Assembly: GCA_016648135.1 (NCBI GenBank)
Contig: JADDOH010023172.1
Location: forward strand, 186,001 to 250,000
Direction: 5' to 3'
DNA: 64,000 nt
Source of the DNA: Agrypnia vestita
Lineage: Eukaryota > Arthropoda > Insecta > Trichoptera > Phryganeidae
The notes under the pieces are model-generated. The model had not been told where the DNA came from and searched no databases. It saw only the letters and a program-made list of their open reading frames with translations. The position numbers were made by a program, and so were the translations under genes. Position 1 is the stretch's first letter. Every line of letters begins with the position of its first letter. This document shows, one piece after another, positions 10,861 through 23,294 of the stretch.

Positions 10861-11324
10861 GAAAAATATGGCCAAAAAATATTGTGGAATTGACGAATCA
10901 TCCATATTATTGACAACTGAGGGAAAGTATTGCAAATTCATTAGCAGTTCGAAATGAACAGTAAAAAATAGAATAACTAGGAAGAGAAAAGACAATTTTT
11001 GTTGAAATGCATCGAAGTAAATAATTATTTACGTATATAATTAATAAAAATAAACTTCATTTTCACCATTTTAAATTTAATTCCGTATACTGACAATATT
11101 TTTCTTCAAACTATTTTAACTCTACGTGATAATTTTATATTTTACTACTAAGTTTCGAGAGTAACAGATTCTCTACCGACATATGAAGTATTAAACTGAC
11201 TACTCTCAAATGTAGAATTTGTACATTGATTAGGTGATTGATTAGGAATTGATTAGGGAACTATAAATCTTAGTTCTTAGTTTTTTTTTTTTTAAATTTT
11301 AATCAAATATTGAGCCGTCTGTGG

Positions 11325-11400
11325 ACCCCACCAGTATTATTGATCCGTAAAAGGCCTTATACATTAAATATATTTGATCAATAATATTGATGGTGTGTGG
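11325..11400. repeat. Short palindromic element with GGCCTT loop, copy 2
   Basis: CACCAGTATTATTGATC at the left pairs with GATCAATAATATTGATGGTG at the right, around AAAAGGCCTTATACATTAAA. Related to 10771-10860; possibly a very short MITE. Confidence 0.6.
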
Positions 11401-11509
11401 GACCGTTAGTGGGCATCGCTGTCCGAGAGATTTTAACCACTTCACGCTCGGGCTTTTTTCAAGATATTGTTCTAAACGGTTTGATAATGCATTTTAATAA
11501 TTTTAAACG

Positions 11510-12325
11510 ACACGCAGGGCTTCTGAATACACGGGGTTCTGAAACCCGCCGGGTCCGGGACCAATATTTTGGAAACCCGTCTGGTTCGGGTCCAAAATTA
11601 TTAAAGTATAAGTATACGAAAAAAAAATCGCTTTTAAAATGTTTATTCCAAATAATAATACGTATGATAAAAAAACAAAGATAAAAAATTTATACTAGTA
11701 CACTTTTATACATAGGTTACATATTTAAAAAAAAACATCATAAAAATGTAATAATTATGTGTGTAGAAATGAAAATTACAAATACGTATGATAAAACCAA
11801 AGATAAAGAATATATAAAATTACACAGGTAATTTTTTAATAAAAAACTTCTTATGTAATAATATTTTAAGAAAATTAACGCTGTGAGGGATTTATCACGA
11901 TTATGATGTAATTTTTGTGCAAAATTAGGCGACACCGAAAATGTTCGTTCACTGTCTGTTGTTGGTCTCGCTATGCAAAGCGCGTAGTAGAGGCTCTCAA
12001 GATTTACTGTACGTTTTTTTTTTTATTTTAAACAATGAAAATTCTTCCCGTAAACATTTAAAATTAGACACAGTACGGAAGTGAAGGCTGGGGCTGGCAC
12101 AAGAGGAACGAATTCAATGTTCATCCCAAGTGAAGCAAGTAGAAATAGTCGCCCAAGGTCGCTCCGCAAAATTTAAACTATCGGAACTTAATTACAAATT
12201 AAAATTAATATATGAAATAAAACCCGAAACCGACGTGTTTTAACCCCGGGTTCCGGGTTCGGGTTCTAGGGTCGTTACCCGACCGGGTCCGGGTCGGATC
12301 GAGTCGGGTCCTAGGGGCGCGGCGG
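11510..12325 (-). mobile_element. hAT-type transposon remnant with CCCGGGTTCGGG-rich ends
   Basis: Both flanks are dense in ACCCG/CGGGT words: left 11532-11600 (GAAACCCG, GCCGGGTCCGGG, AACCCG, GGTTCGGGTCC), right 12220-12320 (AAACCCGAAACCG, CCCCGGGTTCCGGGTTCGGG, ACCCGACCGGGTCCGGGTC). They enclose a minus-strand hAT dimerisation domain. Exact terminal inverted repeats and an 8-bp target duplication could not be fixed, so the ends are approximate. Confidence 0.55.
11800..11980 (-). pseudogene. hAT transposase C-terminal dimerisation domain remnant
   Basis: The minus strand from 11980 reads LCIARPTTDSERTFSV, SPNFAQKLHHNRDKSLTALI and FLKYY. The S-E-R-x-F-S box and the L-x-x-L-I-F-L-K box, about 25 residues apart, are the hallmarks of the hAT dimerisation region. 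The catalytic domain was not found, so the copy is dead. Confidence 0.65.
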
Positions 12326-15300
12326 GTGTGTGTATGCGAGATGTTTTTGAGTCGCATCACTGCCATCGCCTCCGCTACCGGTTCGGCCAAGTGGCACAGC
12401 GCCGCGGTGCGTGCCGCGCGACCCGGCGGCCGATCAACCGTTAGGAGAACTAACGACTCGGTTGACATCTATTGCTCTTGTTTGGCGTGAAATGATCGGA
12501 AATCTTTATCCGAGCGCCGAGCGAATCGGCATTAACGGTAATCGCGGCCTAACAGTTTTTAGTGCCTGGTCAGTATGCGCGGTGTCCCTAATTTTTTGTG
12601 ACAAACGTTCTTCTTAGTTTGGGTGCTGTAATATTTGGTAAATTAATATACCTAATGTGCTATTCTGAAAATAGCAATATTGGGATGTCAGATCTTTATC
12701 GCAACCTTGACAGATATACGGGACAGGTAGAGAGCTCTAAAACGTAAAAAAATGTTAAGTTATTGACAATTATAAATAATGAGATTTCTAATTGATTGAA
12801 TTCATTAATTTCACACCTGTCAAAAAAACGGCGTCACAATGTTATACAATAACTGTCAAGGTATAGAAAAGCAATATTGCTTAGTTCATAATACCTGTGA
12901 ATATATGGTTTGTTTAAATCAAACATAATAAATTAAGTATCTGTCTGTCAGTAATTTCCTGTAACGTCCGTTATTTCGTTAATATTCATGTACTAGGGCC
13001 TGGCAAAGATGCGAACCATTTCATGTTCTGTGATTTTTCACGGGTGTACGGCTAGTTAACATTAAGTATTGATACGTTTATGACAAATTGTGATTATTCA
13101 TTATTAGTCTGAATATGATTTGCGTTAGTCTAAATATTATTTATTATTAATTTTTCGTAAAAAGTGTATTGCTTAATTATATCATATTCAAAATGTTCAT
13201 AAAATATTTATACTTTGTGTTCTAATATTACTCTAGGACCATCTATTAAGGTCATTGATGAATGACGTGTTGATAATGTTTGTTAAAAAAAGAAAAAATC
13301 ATATTACATAAGATAATTGGGAATTGTTAGAAATAAATAAAGCACATAAGCATAAGACCCAAAAATATTTTCAATTATTTCCGATATTTAAATACTTTTT
13401 TTATATATTTCGTTATTTTTATATCCACTCTAAAAGTGTGTAAATAAGTACAGTTCTAAAATTACTTGCTTATTGTTTAAAATTGAATTTTATTGAGGCC
13501 ATCGCCTGTGAATGTAAATATAAATTTAAGAAAACCAACTGACAGATTTCAAAATAATTTTTATTAAATATAAATCATTTTCTTTATTTATGTCATTGGT
13601 TTGGTATTTTATTAATCTATTAAAAAATTTAGTTAGCGTGTTTTTAGAAAGATGTGTGTATTTAAAATATAATTGTAAGATTATGGAATATCCTAAACAT
13701 GGAAATGATTATTTTCTTAACCGGTTGAATAAATACGCACGTATAATAAACTCAAATGGTTATATAACTAATGTTCATTATTAATTTTGCTTCGTAAGCC
13801 ACTTAATTCAGATTTTACAAGGGAGGCAAAAAATGCCTAATACTTAGATACTTTACAACAAATAGAATGCGAAGAATTACTTTAATGGAATAAGAGACAC
13901 GAATAATTGTTAAGATACTAGCTTGTGCTAGATTACATATCCACACAATTTTAAGACAAAAACACAAAAAAGTGTGGTACGCGAGGTATTGTTTTATCAT
14001 GAGTGATATATATATATATATAATAATCCTTAATATGCGTGTTATGTAACACCGGATTTGTTATAGCTCCACTATTCGGAATATAATCGCGGGAAAACTT
14101 GTAATTTCGCCAATTACATTCATAACACATATCATGTATATGTAATCTATCTGTTTAATTATATAATTTAATTTATATTAGTATTTTATGTTACGAATCG
14201 CCCGTGGAATAAATAATTGAAGGTTTTACAGGAGAGGTACAACTTTGTTTTCATGTAGTAGATGAAGCACCATTTAGCTAAGTTCATGAAACAATTAGCT
14301 GTCAGTAACTCCATCTCAATAATACCAAATCTGCTATTTGCGCTGTAGAATACTGATTTTATTATTTGAATGCGAATTTGACAGCGCTGGGAATCATAGA
14401 CTATTCAATGACATTATTATTATTTAATAATATTACTTATATAGTAATTGATTTAATGAAGATACGTTTTTGTTTATTGTGAATATTTTTGATTTGCTTG
14501 ATGACCGAGATATTTATTTCCATAAGAAATTTACAACTTACCGTGTTTTCCTTGTCGCTGCTTACCTGTTGGTGTAAGTAGAAAGGATACATTGCCGCAA
14601 TTTTTTATCTTGACCCATTTACCGCCTCGTCCACATTCACTATCTTATCATATTGTGTAACCGAATCCTATTCTTATATTAGTTAATTACAGTGTGATAT
14701 AAAATAAGTAAAACATATTATTAATTGTAACAAAAAATCTTTTACGTGCTGCCTCTCTAAGAAAGTAGAGCTGCACGAAAATGCAGTTCTTATGAACATG
14801 TGATTAATTTTAAATGAGATAGTATTGATTAACATACTTTGTATATCATTTTATATTATTTTTTTTTACTTTTATGTAAGCAAATATTAAAATTACTTGC
14901 CAGCTGGAAAAAATTAATATAAGTTTTTTGAAACACAATGCAATGAATATATAAAAATGATGTATATGAATATAAGACCTACGATTCTATTAGATTTGGT
15001 AGAAAACCGCTACTTCGGTGATTTTTTTTTCTTGCAATAAAGAGAGTCTTCTATGGACCCGCATTGCTAAAGCATTCGGGGATATAGATTAACAGTTCAC
15101 TTAGGTGGTCTATTTTTATCGAATGTAATATTCCCTGAGAAACCTTAAATTACGTAAAACTTAGGTATTATGAAAATCTATATTATTTTAACTCTGAATA
15201 TTTTAACTCTTAATAAATCAAAATACATTTTATGCCAACAACTATTGTACTCTATTGAATTGAATTTTATTTGCTAAGGTAGACAGACACCCACGAGTAC

Positions 15301-17584
15301 CAATTATATTGAACGTGGGTTTAATGTTAGGTCAAGTAGAAAGAATACTTCGTAGAAATTCAAAATAAACTAAATTTCCGATGTGGCCATAAAAATGCGC
15401 ATAAAGGAAATAAAACATTTTAACGCGTGAAAGAATATTGAAAATACATTGTAAGGGACAATTTAAGACGGCCTACTTAAGACCTTTTCTTTGGCGTGAA
15501 ATATCGCCCCCTCTGGATTAATCGCCTCGGTAATTTTCCACCCTCTTAATGACGTATTGAACCGAATTGGGAAAATATATTATTGATTTGAACCTTTTTC
15601 TATGAACAATCTTAGGACCAATTGACCCACGAAGGTTTTTTCTTTTTTTCTTTTACGTCATTAAGCTTCGTCGGCTTTCTAAGGTAGCGCTGCGGGTAGG
15701 TAAACAATTCTGTGTTGAAAAAGGTGTTTTCTTTTTCCCCCTACTTACCATCAACAGAAAGTGTTTGTTACTGCCACTACTTTATTATTTATGGGTAATC
15801 CTAGGTACACATATTCTTGAAAAGTTCGGTAATCAATAACCTCAGACCGGAACTATAAATTTACCAGTTTTTGAAAATTTCCCTTTTTCTAACTCAATTT
15901 TTTATCTTTGTTACATGCGTGAAACCTAATTATCCTTTAAATAAAGTAATACTACATCAAAGGGTTGTAATGGGATTTATTCTATGGGGTTTTAGAAGAA
16001 TCATCACGTGCCATCAAATAGCGCTTATAAATAAATAAATGAAATCAGGTATTTAACTTGTATTGGAACCGGTCACTAAATAAACGAGAAAAATATAAAA
16101 CAAAAAGTATCTATATACAGGAAAGTATAATTTGTTTATTTATATTTTTAATTCAATACCTTTATTATTTTGTTTCTACCATTCTTCAAAAGCAATCTCA
16201 AGCTTAATAATGGCTACTTCACGTTCCTCTACTTATCCATATTGTACTCTCCAAGTCAAGTAGAATGACTGCTCTTACTCAGATAGTCTACTTATCGAGA
16301 GAAAATTGCACGTAGAGCGAGATACAAAACAGTTTGTTTCTTTGGAAAACTTCAACGTAATACTTAATAGCTCTTTGGATTGAAACAGCATCTTATTCAT
16401 TCTCAATACGGGACTGGTTACTTAAAGAACCCGGAGTATTCCGGATTGTCTATTATTTTATCTAGGTGATTTTGTTTTAAAACCTTCATTTTATTATTGT
16501 TATCAATAACAATGTATGTATTGCTTGTGCAATCAAATATTTAAACAAGCCCCGTGTTCCCTTGTTACTCCCCCTATTAGGTGAACACTTGTGTCAGAAA
16601 GCAGACTTTGTGAATATAATTTATGGGGATAATAATACGTCATACCATTTGAAATTTAATTTATGGTGTAGGTAGTGAAGTATCATGTACAGAGAATATT
16701 CTTTTATATACTGTATGAGCAGTATCACCCTCAAACCTCAATTGGATTTCAATGATATTAACATCGATCCACCATATTATTATTTTGATCGAAAATTCGT
16801 GTTGCTTATCGATGAGTTCATAATTTAATGACAAGAATTCAACAAAAACTTCTTGTCAAAAAATTGATATTTCCGATAAGTGTAGTCTAACTAGCTTAAT
16901 TAAATTATCATATTATATTATTATACAATTATAATTGATGACTTGTTAGGAATTATAAGGTGTCTATTTTTATATGTAACTTTGAATTAGAATGGATTTT
17001 GAATTACAATGAATATAATCACTTAACGGATTTCATTACTTTTTCACGGGCAAATTTCATTACGTAAGTTTCTACAACTATAAATTTACAATTATAAACT
17101 GAAGTCAAGATATAATATTCAAACTATAGAAAAGCAAAATGTTCTGAAAAATGAATTTGTAAACGTCACTATCATTTTGTATGTCAGTCTTCAGAATAGT
17201 ATTTATTGTCTGGCTTAATAAACGAATGAAATAAATGAAAAATACTGAAATATACACATACTAGTGTTTCTTAATTAACAATGCATATTTGAATGGTTTC
17301 CCTAAAATTACCGCGTTACCAATTCCACCTAGTTAAAGATTAAACCAACATTATAATTAATATATAATCTTTGAATATCTAGTATATTGTTTTATAGGTT
17401 CGTAGTAAAAATTTAAAATGTGTAGACATGCATTCATTATTTTTTGTTGTTCAGCAGAAATATGGAAAATTTGGATTATTACACATGTCGTTTCTTTTAC
17501 CAAGACTTGGCCATCTATCGAAGATTGTACTCGAGGATATCTACTTTTGTAAGAAAACATAATTTGAACATGTATCAATCAGGT
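12326..17584. other. AT-rich DNA, few features
   Basis: A GC-rich patch at 12340-12560 has no recognised protein. A fragment with TTTTTCACGGGTGTACGGCTAG lies near 13034-13055 and resembles the end of the composite short repeats (inverted). A TA microsatellite sits at 14008-14022. A GC-richer single-copy patch is at 15470-15560. No coding sequence recognised. Confidence 0.45.
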
Positions 17585-18130
17585 GATGCAAAAGACCATA
17601 GGAAACCAAAATAAATTTTCGTGAATTCACCTCCGGCTTGATCGACAATGTGGTTTTCAATTTTATGATCAACAATATTTTAAATATAACGAACGCAAAC
17701 AAAAGCTCTTAATCGAATTGTTCGGAATTCCATTTGACATCAATCGCCAGAAAATGGAAACGGGCTTAAATTTCATTTTATTCCGCACTCAGCCACTCCA
17801 TTTTTTCCTTCGATGGAGAATCGAAATTAATTTAAAAACGAGAGTACGCGGGCGTGAATTGGAATCGAAATCAATTGATATGCGTCGGCTTCTCTTAAAC
17901 GTCTCTTGTGAAAAGCCATTAAAAATTTCATTATAATTTGTGCTCGGCGGCCGCGGCCCGGAATCTCCCGGTCCCATCAGAATAAAGTTTATGGTATTCC
18001 CTTCGAACGAGTGTTGTTGATAATTCCCTGAGAATGCTCGGAATAGTTAATGGCTGGCTTTTGACAGCCGTCTAATGTAGGTCTATGAGAATTTATGAAT
18101 TCTTTGAATTTTCGCGAAGGGTGTCTGTAA
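17585..18130. other. GC-richer single-copy stretch, candidate conserved non-coding DNA
   Basis: No terminal repeats, no copies seen in the window and no protein, but less AT-rich than its surroundings and with dense mixed-sequence words (CTCGGCGGCCGCGGCCC at 17942-17958, GGCTTTTGACAGCC at 18055-18068). It lies upstream of the first visible ed exon; an enhancer role is only a guess. Confidence 0.3.
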
Positions 18131-19187
18131 ATACAGCTCCATTGGAAAAATGTTGTCGGGAGTCAGTGTTCTTTATTAATGTCAAAGTTTTTGACAGCTC
18201 ATGATGGTGTGACATTTTACCGCCGAACATTTTATCACGCTTATTTTCTTGTCGTGAATTGTGTCTTTCATCTCTGCTTTATTCATTCGGATATAAAAAT
18301 GCGTATTAAATTTTTTGTAAATTTTGGGATTTTAAAAATATATATATTTATTACCAAGTAGCAGAAACCAATTGTTCTTGCAATTTTATTAAGGGGGGGG
18401 GGAAGGTTTTTAACCTTTTTTTTTGCATTTTATTTTTAATTTTTTAAATGAATGTATAACATCGCAAGAATATTGTGCCAATTAATGTTCAAATGTTTAT
18501 AATTTCAAGTCAATCGGAGCAAAATTGACGAAATTATGAACATTTGAGCGATATCAGACTGATTTTCTATACCTGCTCGGACAGCTAAGAGACGCGCTCA
18601 CCTGAGGACTACCGGACGTGCTATTGTATTAGAAGAGTTTCGTTAGACAAGGATAAAAAGATGCTGATGATTAAAGCTCTTTGCTGTGTGAACATGGCAT
18701 CGACAATTATGTGTAAGTATAAAATAAGTGTTGAGTTTTATTTTGAATTTTACAATGGGCAAAACTTTAAAGCGTTTTCCCCACATCTCACGTTTTCAAA
18801 GTCGGTGTCCATCATAACTTCAAAACTACTGCACCGATCCTTTTGAAATTTTGAACACTATTTCTGTACATAATTTACGAGGTACCATAAACAAGCGGAT
18901 TCACAATAGTAAAGCGGATTAGAAAAATACCTACCTACATTTTTTTTAAATATTCAGGGCGGACAATTAGTGCGAATTACGAAATTGGGGTGAACGGTGT
19001 TCTGATTAAATTCGTGTCCAGTGACTTTGGTGATTAAATAAAATGTCAATTAATTTTAACTATTTAATTTGCTTTACACAACCACGACCCCTTGACAATA
19101 TAAAGGATTATTAAAATCCTAATTTTAATTTTATTGTCCTTTATGACTATTTTAATTCGTGTCTTCGATTATTTAATATTACATATA
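18131..19187. other. AT-rich DNA with poly-G tract and degenerate repeat pieces
   Basis: G-run at 18392-18401. Pieces near 18505-18540 and 18805-18850 (AACTTCAAAACTACTGCACC) have the style of insect interspersed repeats, but no second copy is in the window. Confidence 0.4.
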
Positions 19188-20779
19188 CAGTAGCGAGCAC
19201 AGAAATGTGTCCACCCATAAAATAGCAGTTTTCTTGTAATATTTTTTTATAGTAATCTCTTTTCACTTCAAATTATAAAGTAACGATGTTTAAATAGGAA
19301 AACACCAAATACATATATTTGAACTAAACTTACTTTAGAGGGTGTTTTTAATATTTCCTTTACTTTATTGGAAAAAAATAATTAATACAAAAATATTTTT
19401 TTCACCACCTATGTATATTATAATTAAAAAAATTAAGTGTTATATTTTTTAATTACTACACTATCAGCCAAGAAAAATGGAGGTTATTTTTTTTTTGTCC
19501 TCCTTTATTTTTTATCACAGCTTCAGTGCGTCTTAGCATAGAATTGAACAAATTTTGGACGTCGGAAATTTTCTTATACCACACATTTAATTTTTTTGGG
19601 GTTTTCCTTTGACGAAGGCTTCAATACATTTATATTAATGGTCATTTTTATATCACAGGTTCTCTATAGGATTCAGGTATGGACTGTTTCCGGGCCAATC
19701 CAATGTTATTATCCCATTGTTATTCATAAATTCTTTGATCTAAAAATAATTGGATAAGTTAGTTTTACTTTTAAATTTATTTATGTTAATAACGAAATAT
19801 ATTGTTACAAAAATATAATATTTACAATTTTACCCGATAGCACGGCGCAGAGTCATCTTGCAAAATGCACTCAGAAATATGGGAACAATGCATTTCTGTC
19901 GATGGGAATAAAAAGTTTAATTCTAAATTTTTTTTATAAACTTCTGCATTTACAATTCCATCAATGAAGGCTAATTTTCCCACTCCATAAAAAGAAAAAC
20001 ATCCCCAGATCATTTGTCCAGCAGAATGTTTCACTGTTGGCTGGATACTGAAATGTTCTCTTTTAAGTCTCCAGCCAACAGTGAAACGTACTGGATACCA
20101 TCTGAACCAAAAAGGCTCAATTTGCTCTCATCAGAGAAAATAACACGTCGCCTTTCGATCTCACCTCAATTTTTATACTTTTTGCCCATTCTAAGCGACG
20201 GGAACGCATTTTTTTGTCAAAAGTAGCTTTTTTGATGGTCTCCTCGCATGGAAACCGCTGTCCCATAGCCTTCGGCTTATAGTATGCACACTTGCAAACC
20301 ACCAACATGGAATACTTTTGTCCTTATATCTACAGCCATTTTGAATCGATTGAATCGAAACAGAATTGCTTCAATAGCCGGCTTCGGCGGAAGACGTCTT
20401 TTTTTTTTGTTTCCAGTACATTTTTCCGCTGCAGATACGCAGAATCTTTAAATTTCTTTGTAAAATTAAGTACTGAAGTCTTACTGCAACCAATCTGTCG
20501 TGCTATATATAGCTCTGGAACTCACTTTTTGTGATATTAAAGTTAATATTGAATTCTTTTGTAATAAACTTATTTGCTTAAGTTTTACTTTCCTTCACAA
20601 ATAACAAAAATACAAGATGCTAACATGTTAAAAGCTATGACTAAACTGGTCTCAATGTTTGAGAGAGACCCTACGCATGTAGAAAAAAATAACGGGTACA
20701 AAGGATTAGTTCTTGAAATTCATTTATACCTGCACTAATCCATTTTTAATGGGTGGACACATTTGTGTGCTCGCTACTG
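19188..20779 (-). mobile_element. Tc1-like DNA transposon, full length, inactive
   Basis: Flanked by TA target duplications (19186-19187 and 20780-20781). The ends are inverted repeats of 29 bp beginning CAGTAGCGAGCAC and ending TGTGTCCACCC, with one mismatch (G/C at position 14). Length 1,592 bp, normal for Tc1 elements. A frame-broken transposase lies inside on the minus strand. The well-preserved ends suggest a fairly recent insertion. Confidence 0.93.
19465..20470 (-). pseudogene. Tc1-type DDE transposase, frameshifted
   Basis: Cut-and-paste transposase of the Tc1/mariner superfamily; fragments in order on the minus strand. Around 20300-20170: KKATFDKKMRSRRLEWAK and VIFSDESKLSLFGSDG (the first catalytic Asp region). 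At 20034-19822: KHSAGQMIWGCFSFYGVGKL, AFIDGIVNAEVY and LQDDSAPCYR (second Asp region). At 19703-19659: WPGNSPYLNPIENL (third catalytic position, Glu-type IEN box). At 19553-19480: VQNLFNSMLRRTEAVIKNKG, the C-terminal signature. Frame changes separate these blocks, so no single ORF remains. An 18-bp perfect inverted repeat inside it (20028-20045 and 20070-20087) is unexpected. Confidence 0.88.
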
Positions 20780-20781
20780 TA

Positions 20782-21607
20782 ATGCAATTCTTTAATCTGT
20801 GACATAATTTTTCATTACACTTAACAAAATTAGGGAAAAAATGTTACTAGCCAATAAAATGAAAAGTTAAAATATTTTACCATTTTACCAACAATTTTTC
20901 GATACAACATAAACCACCACCTATTGTTAGCAATGCAGAAACGTAAAATGGGTCGAAAAATGTAATAGGTCGTTAATTTCCACTTAAATCTTTGAAGATA
21001 TTTAAATTCTTGTTTCGTTTTCCCGCCCAGTTATTTTCAATGCTGACCTTTTTTCCATTTTTTCAACTTCCACAAAACATCCAACTTTCACCTACTCGGG
21101 ATACACGCGTGAATGTTCGGAAAGAATATGTTTCATAGCGGATAAAATATGTTACGCTTTTCTTTTATTTTAAAATTCATGAATCAGACATCCTCGGCAC
21201 GCGGCACCAAACAAAGATAGAACAAAAACAAAATAGCGCAAAATCCATTATTCATGACGCAACAACACCGAAGCTGAATATTTGATATTTAAAATATATC
21301 GCGAGTCCTAATCCTTAATCCTTTTGTTGTGTATTTGTGGACCTTATCTCAATTATGTAATAAAGGTAGCAAAGAATAAAACGTGAACCGTGCTGTGAAA
21401 CTGAATATTTTACAGACATGGATGATTTTGGTCACAAATAATATTTTTTATTTACAGCGTTAACTTTGTTGGAAATAATTATCACTTTAAATTTTTTACA
21501 AATTGTGTATATTGTAGACATAATTCATGATGATTGGGCGAAAAACATAAACCATGCTATCTCTCCGTGAGTTTAATTATAATTTTATGTATGATATATA
21601 TATTAAC
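20782..21607. other. DNA without recognised genes; GC-richer patch 20930-21290
   Basis: No repeat copies or protein recognised. The patch is single-copy in this window and may be conserved non-coding DNA (inference). Confidence 0.35.
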
Positions 21608-21785
21608 TAGCTGTAACTAACCCGTCAATAATGAGTACAATAAGGTACTTTTACATGGCGGTTCCTAAGGAATAAATGTTTATGTATTTGTATAAAAAAA
21701 GAAAAAAATACTATATGAAGTTACGGGGACAGATAGACAGACGGACGGACAATCAACGAAATTATTATAATTGGAATATTTATGT
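21608..21785 (+). repeat. Composite short interspersed repeat, copy c
   Basis: CTAGCTGTAACTAACCCGTC, GGTACTTTTACATGGCGG, TTCCTAAGGAATAAATG, AGTTACGGGGACAGATAGAC and AACGAAATTATTATAATTGG match the copy at 8150-8465 block by block. Confidence 0.65.
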
Positions 21786-22234
21786 TTCGAGAGTAACAGA
21801 ATTTTTCAACAGATAAAGTATTAAACTATTTTCATATACAGAATTTTTACATTGATAAGGTGAAATCACAAATAAGGAATTGATTGGGTATGCGACAAAA
21901 TGAGCTGGAATTACTGGTGTAAATGTAGTTGTAACGGGAATATTGAGAGAAGAGAACAAGTGTTAGTAAAAGTAACATTGTCAAGCAAATTAATACCCGA
22001 TTTCAAATTTCTTTTAATTTTTTAAACCAAATACGCAACGGGATGGAGAACTTTAATAGTATAAGAATGAAATTAATGATTATTATCCATGATATGGTTC
22101 GAAAATTCAGAAAAATTATTAGTTGTTAGACAACGACGATACTCTTCTAGTTTAATGTTAAGATTTCTAGAAATTTGTCTGATGAATAAAAATCTCCGTG
22201 TGGAATTTCGAAAACTCCGCTTTTTTAAAAATTG

Positions 22235-22296
22235 AATTTAAGATATAATTTAATTTAAGATATAATTTAATTTAAGATATAAAGAATTTAAGAGTA
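22235..22296. repeat. Short tandem repeat, about 17-bp unit
   Basis: Three tandem copies of AATTTAAGATATAATTT-type units. Confidence 0.8.
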
Positions 22297-23140
22297 ACGG
22301 GCCTAAGTTACTCTCGAAACTTAAGTAATATGTAAAATTATAAATTTTCTCTTTAGTTTATGTTCTTCACCCAATTTAATGATCACGTTGATTAATTTTA
22401 ACCTATCGAACTTAAAAATAATCTATGCGGTTTATACAAAGTTCGATAATTTCTTTAAATGACAAGTACCTAATATTAATTTGAGTGAGAATTTTTTGAG
22501 GCTTTTTCTACCCTGCTAAAACCTCAAAAAATGATTATCTTAGTTTTCCATTACATGCGTGTATTATTTAGTTAATTTTCATCCAGCTATAGAGAAAAAC
22601 CTTTGTGATCTTTCAACCTCGCTCCCTTCGGGCCTCCTAAATTACTAAAAATTTGGTGTTTTATTACTGTTTCCAATCTTAATGGAAATGGTAGCATTTC
22701 TGCGACATGATGTTGTATACAATCACGGAACTCTGGTTGTAATTTAGATCCGAGACAAAGATATGCTCGTTTCTATAGGATTTCCATTGTTAGGTATACG
22801 GCCTATACCTTTATTTTTCACATGATAATGCTATTCTTTGTTTTTGTAGTCCTCGAAAAAGGTTGCTCCCAACAAATAAATTTCTTTCCTTTATGAACTT
22901 GACTGTTTCGTGAGTCCATTTATTTTTCTCTTTGGACGTCCCAAAATCTTGGCTGCAATTATATCATATAAAATTTTAAAAATATTTTCCTCTTTTTCCA
23001 CTAAATTCTCAGATTTTTCACTGGTTTGTTTAACATTATTGAATTCGCATACAGATGTCGTAGCCGTACCCATATCGTATCCGATTTTTAAATGAAATAA
23101 ATAACTTTATATATATCCATATAGAACTTTTTAATATTTT
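22297..23140. other. AT-rich DNA without recognised features
   Basis: Short opposing open frames at 22891-23095 have no recognised similarity. Confidence 0.45.
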
Positions 23141-23265
23141 GATCTATACTTCGATTTTTAAATATTATTTTTGTTATCCTGACGAAGAAGCCATTGGCTT
23201 CGAAACATGTTGAATTTTTTTCAATAAATAAGTGGTTTTAACAAAGTTAATTTATATCAATCAAA
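23141..23265 (+). repeat. Hammerhead-like hairpin repeat, copy 2 (best hairpin)
   Basis: CTATACTTCGATTTTT upstream, then CTGACGA (23179-23185), one A, a perfect 6-bp stem GAAGCC-ATT-GGCTTC (23187-23201), GAAAC (23202-23206), ATGTTGAAT, and AATAAATAAGTGGTTTTAAC. The left flank, hairpin and right flank match the other copies. Confidence 0.7.
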
Positions 23266-23294
23266 AATAATTGTATATTTAGAATTTTAGTAGA

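Noticed and set aside
12340..12560. Candidate upstream ed exon
   Set aside because: GC-rich, but the frames read as low-complexity Arg/Ala/Thr sequence without Ig features; partly made of the hAT element's GC-rich end.
22235..22296. CRISPR-like array
   Set aside because: A simple three-copy tandem repeat without spacers in a eukaryotic genome.
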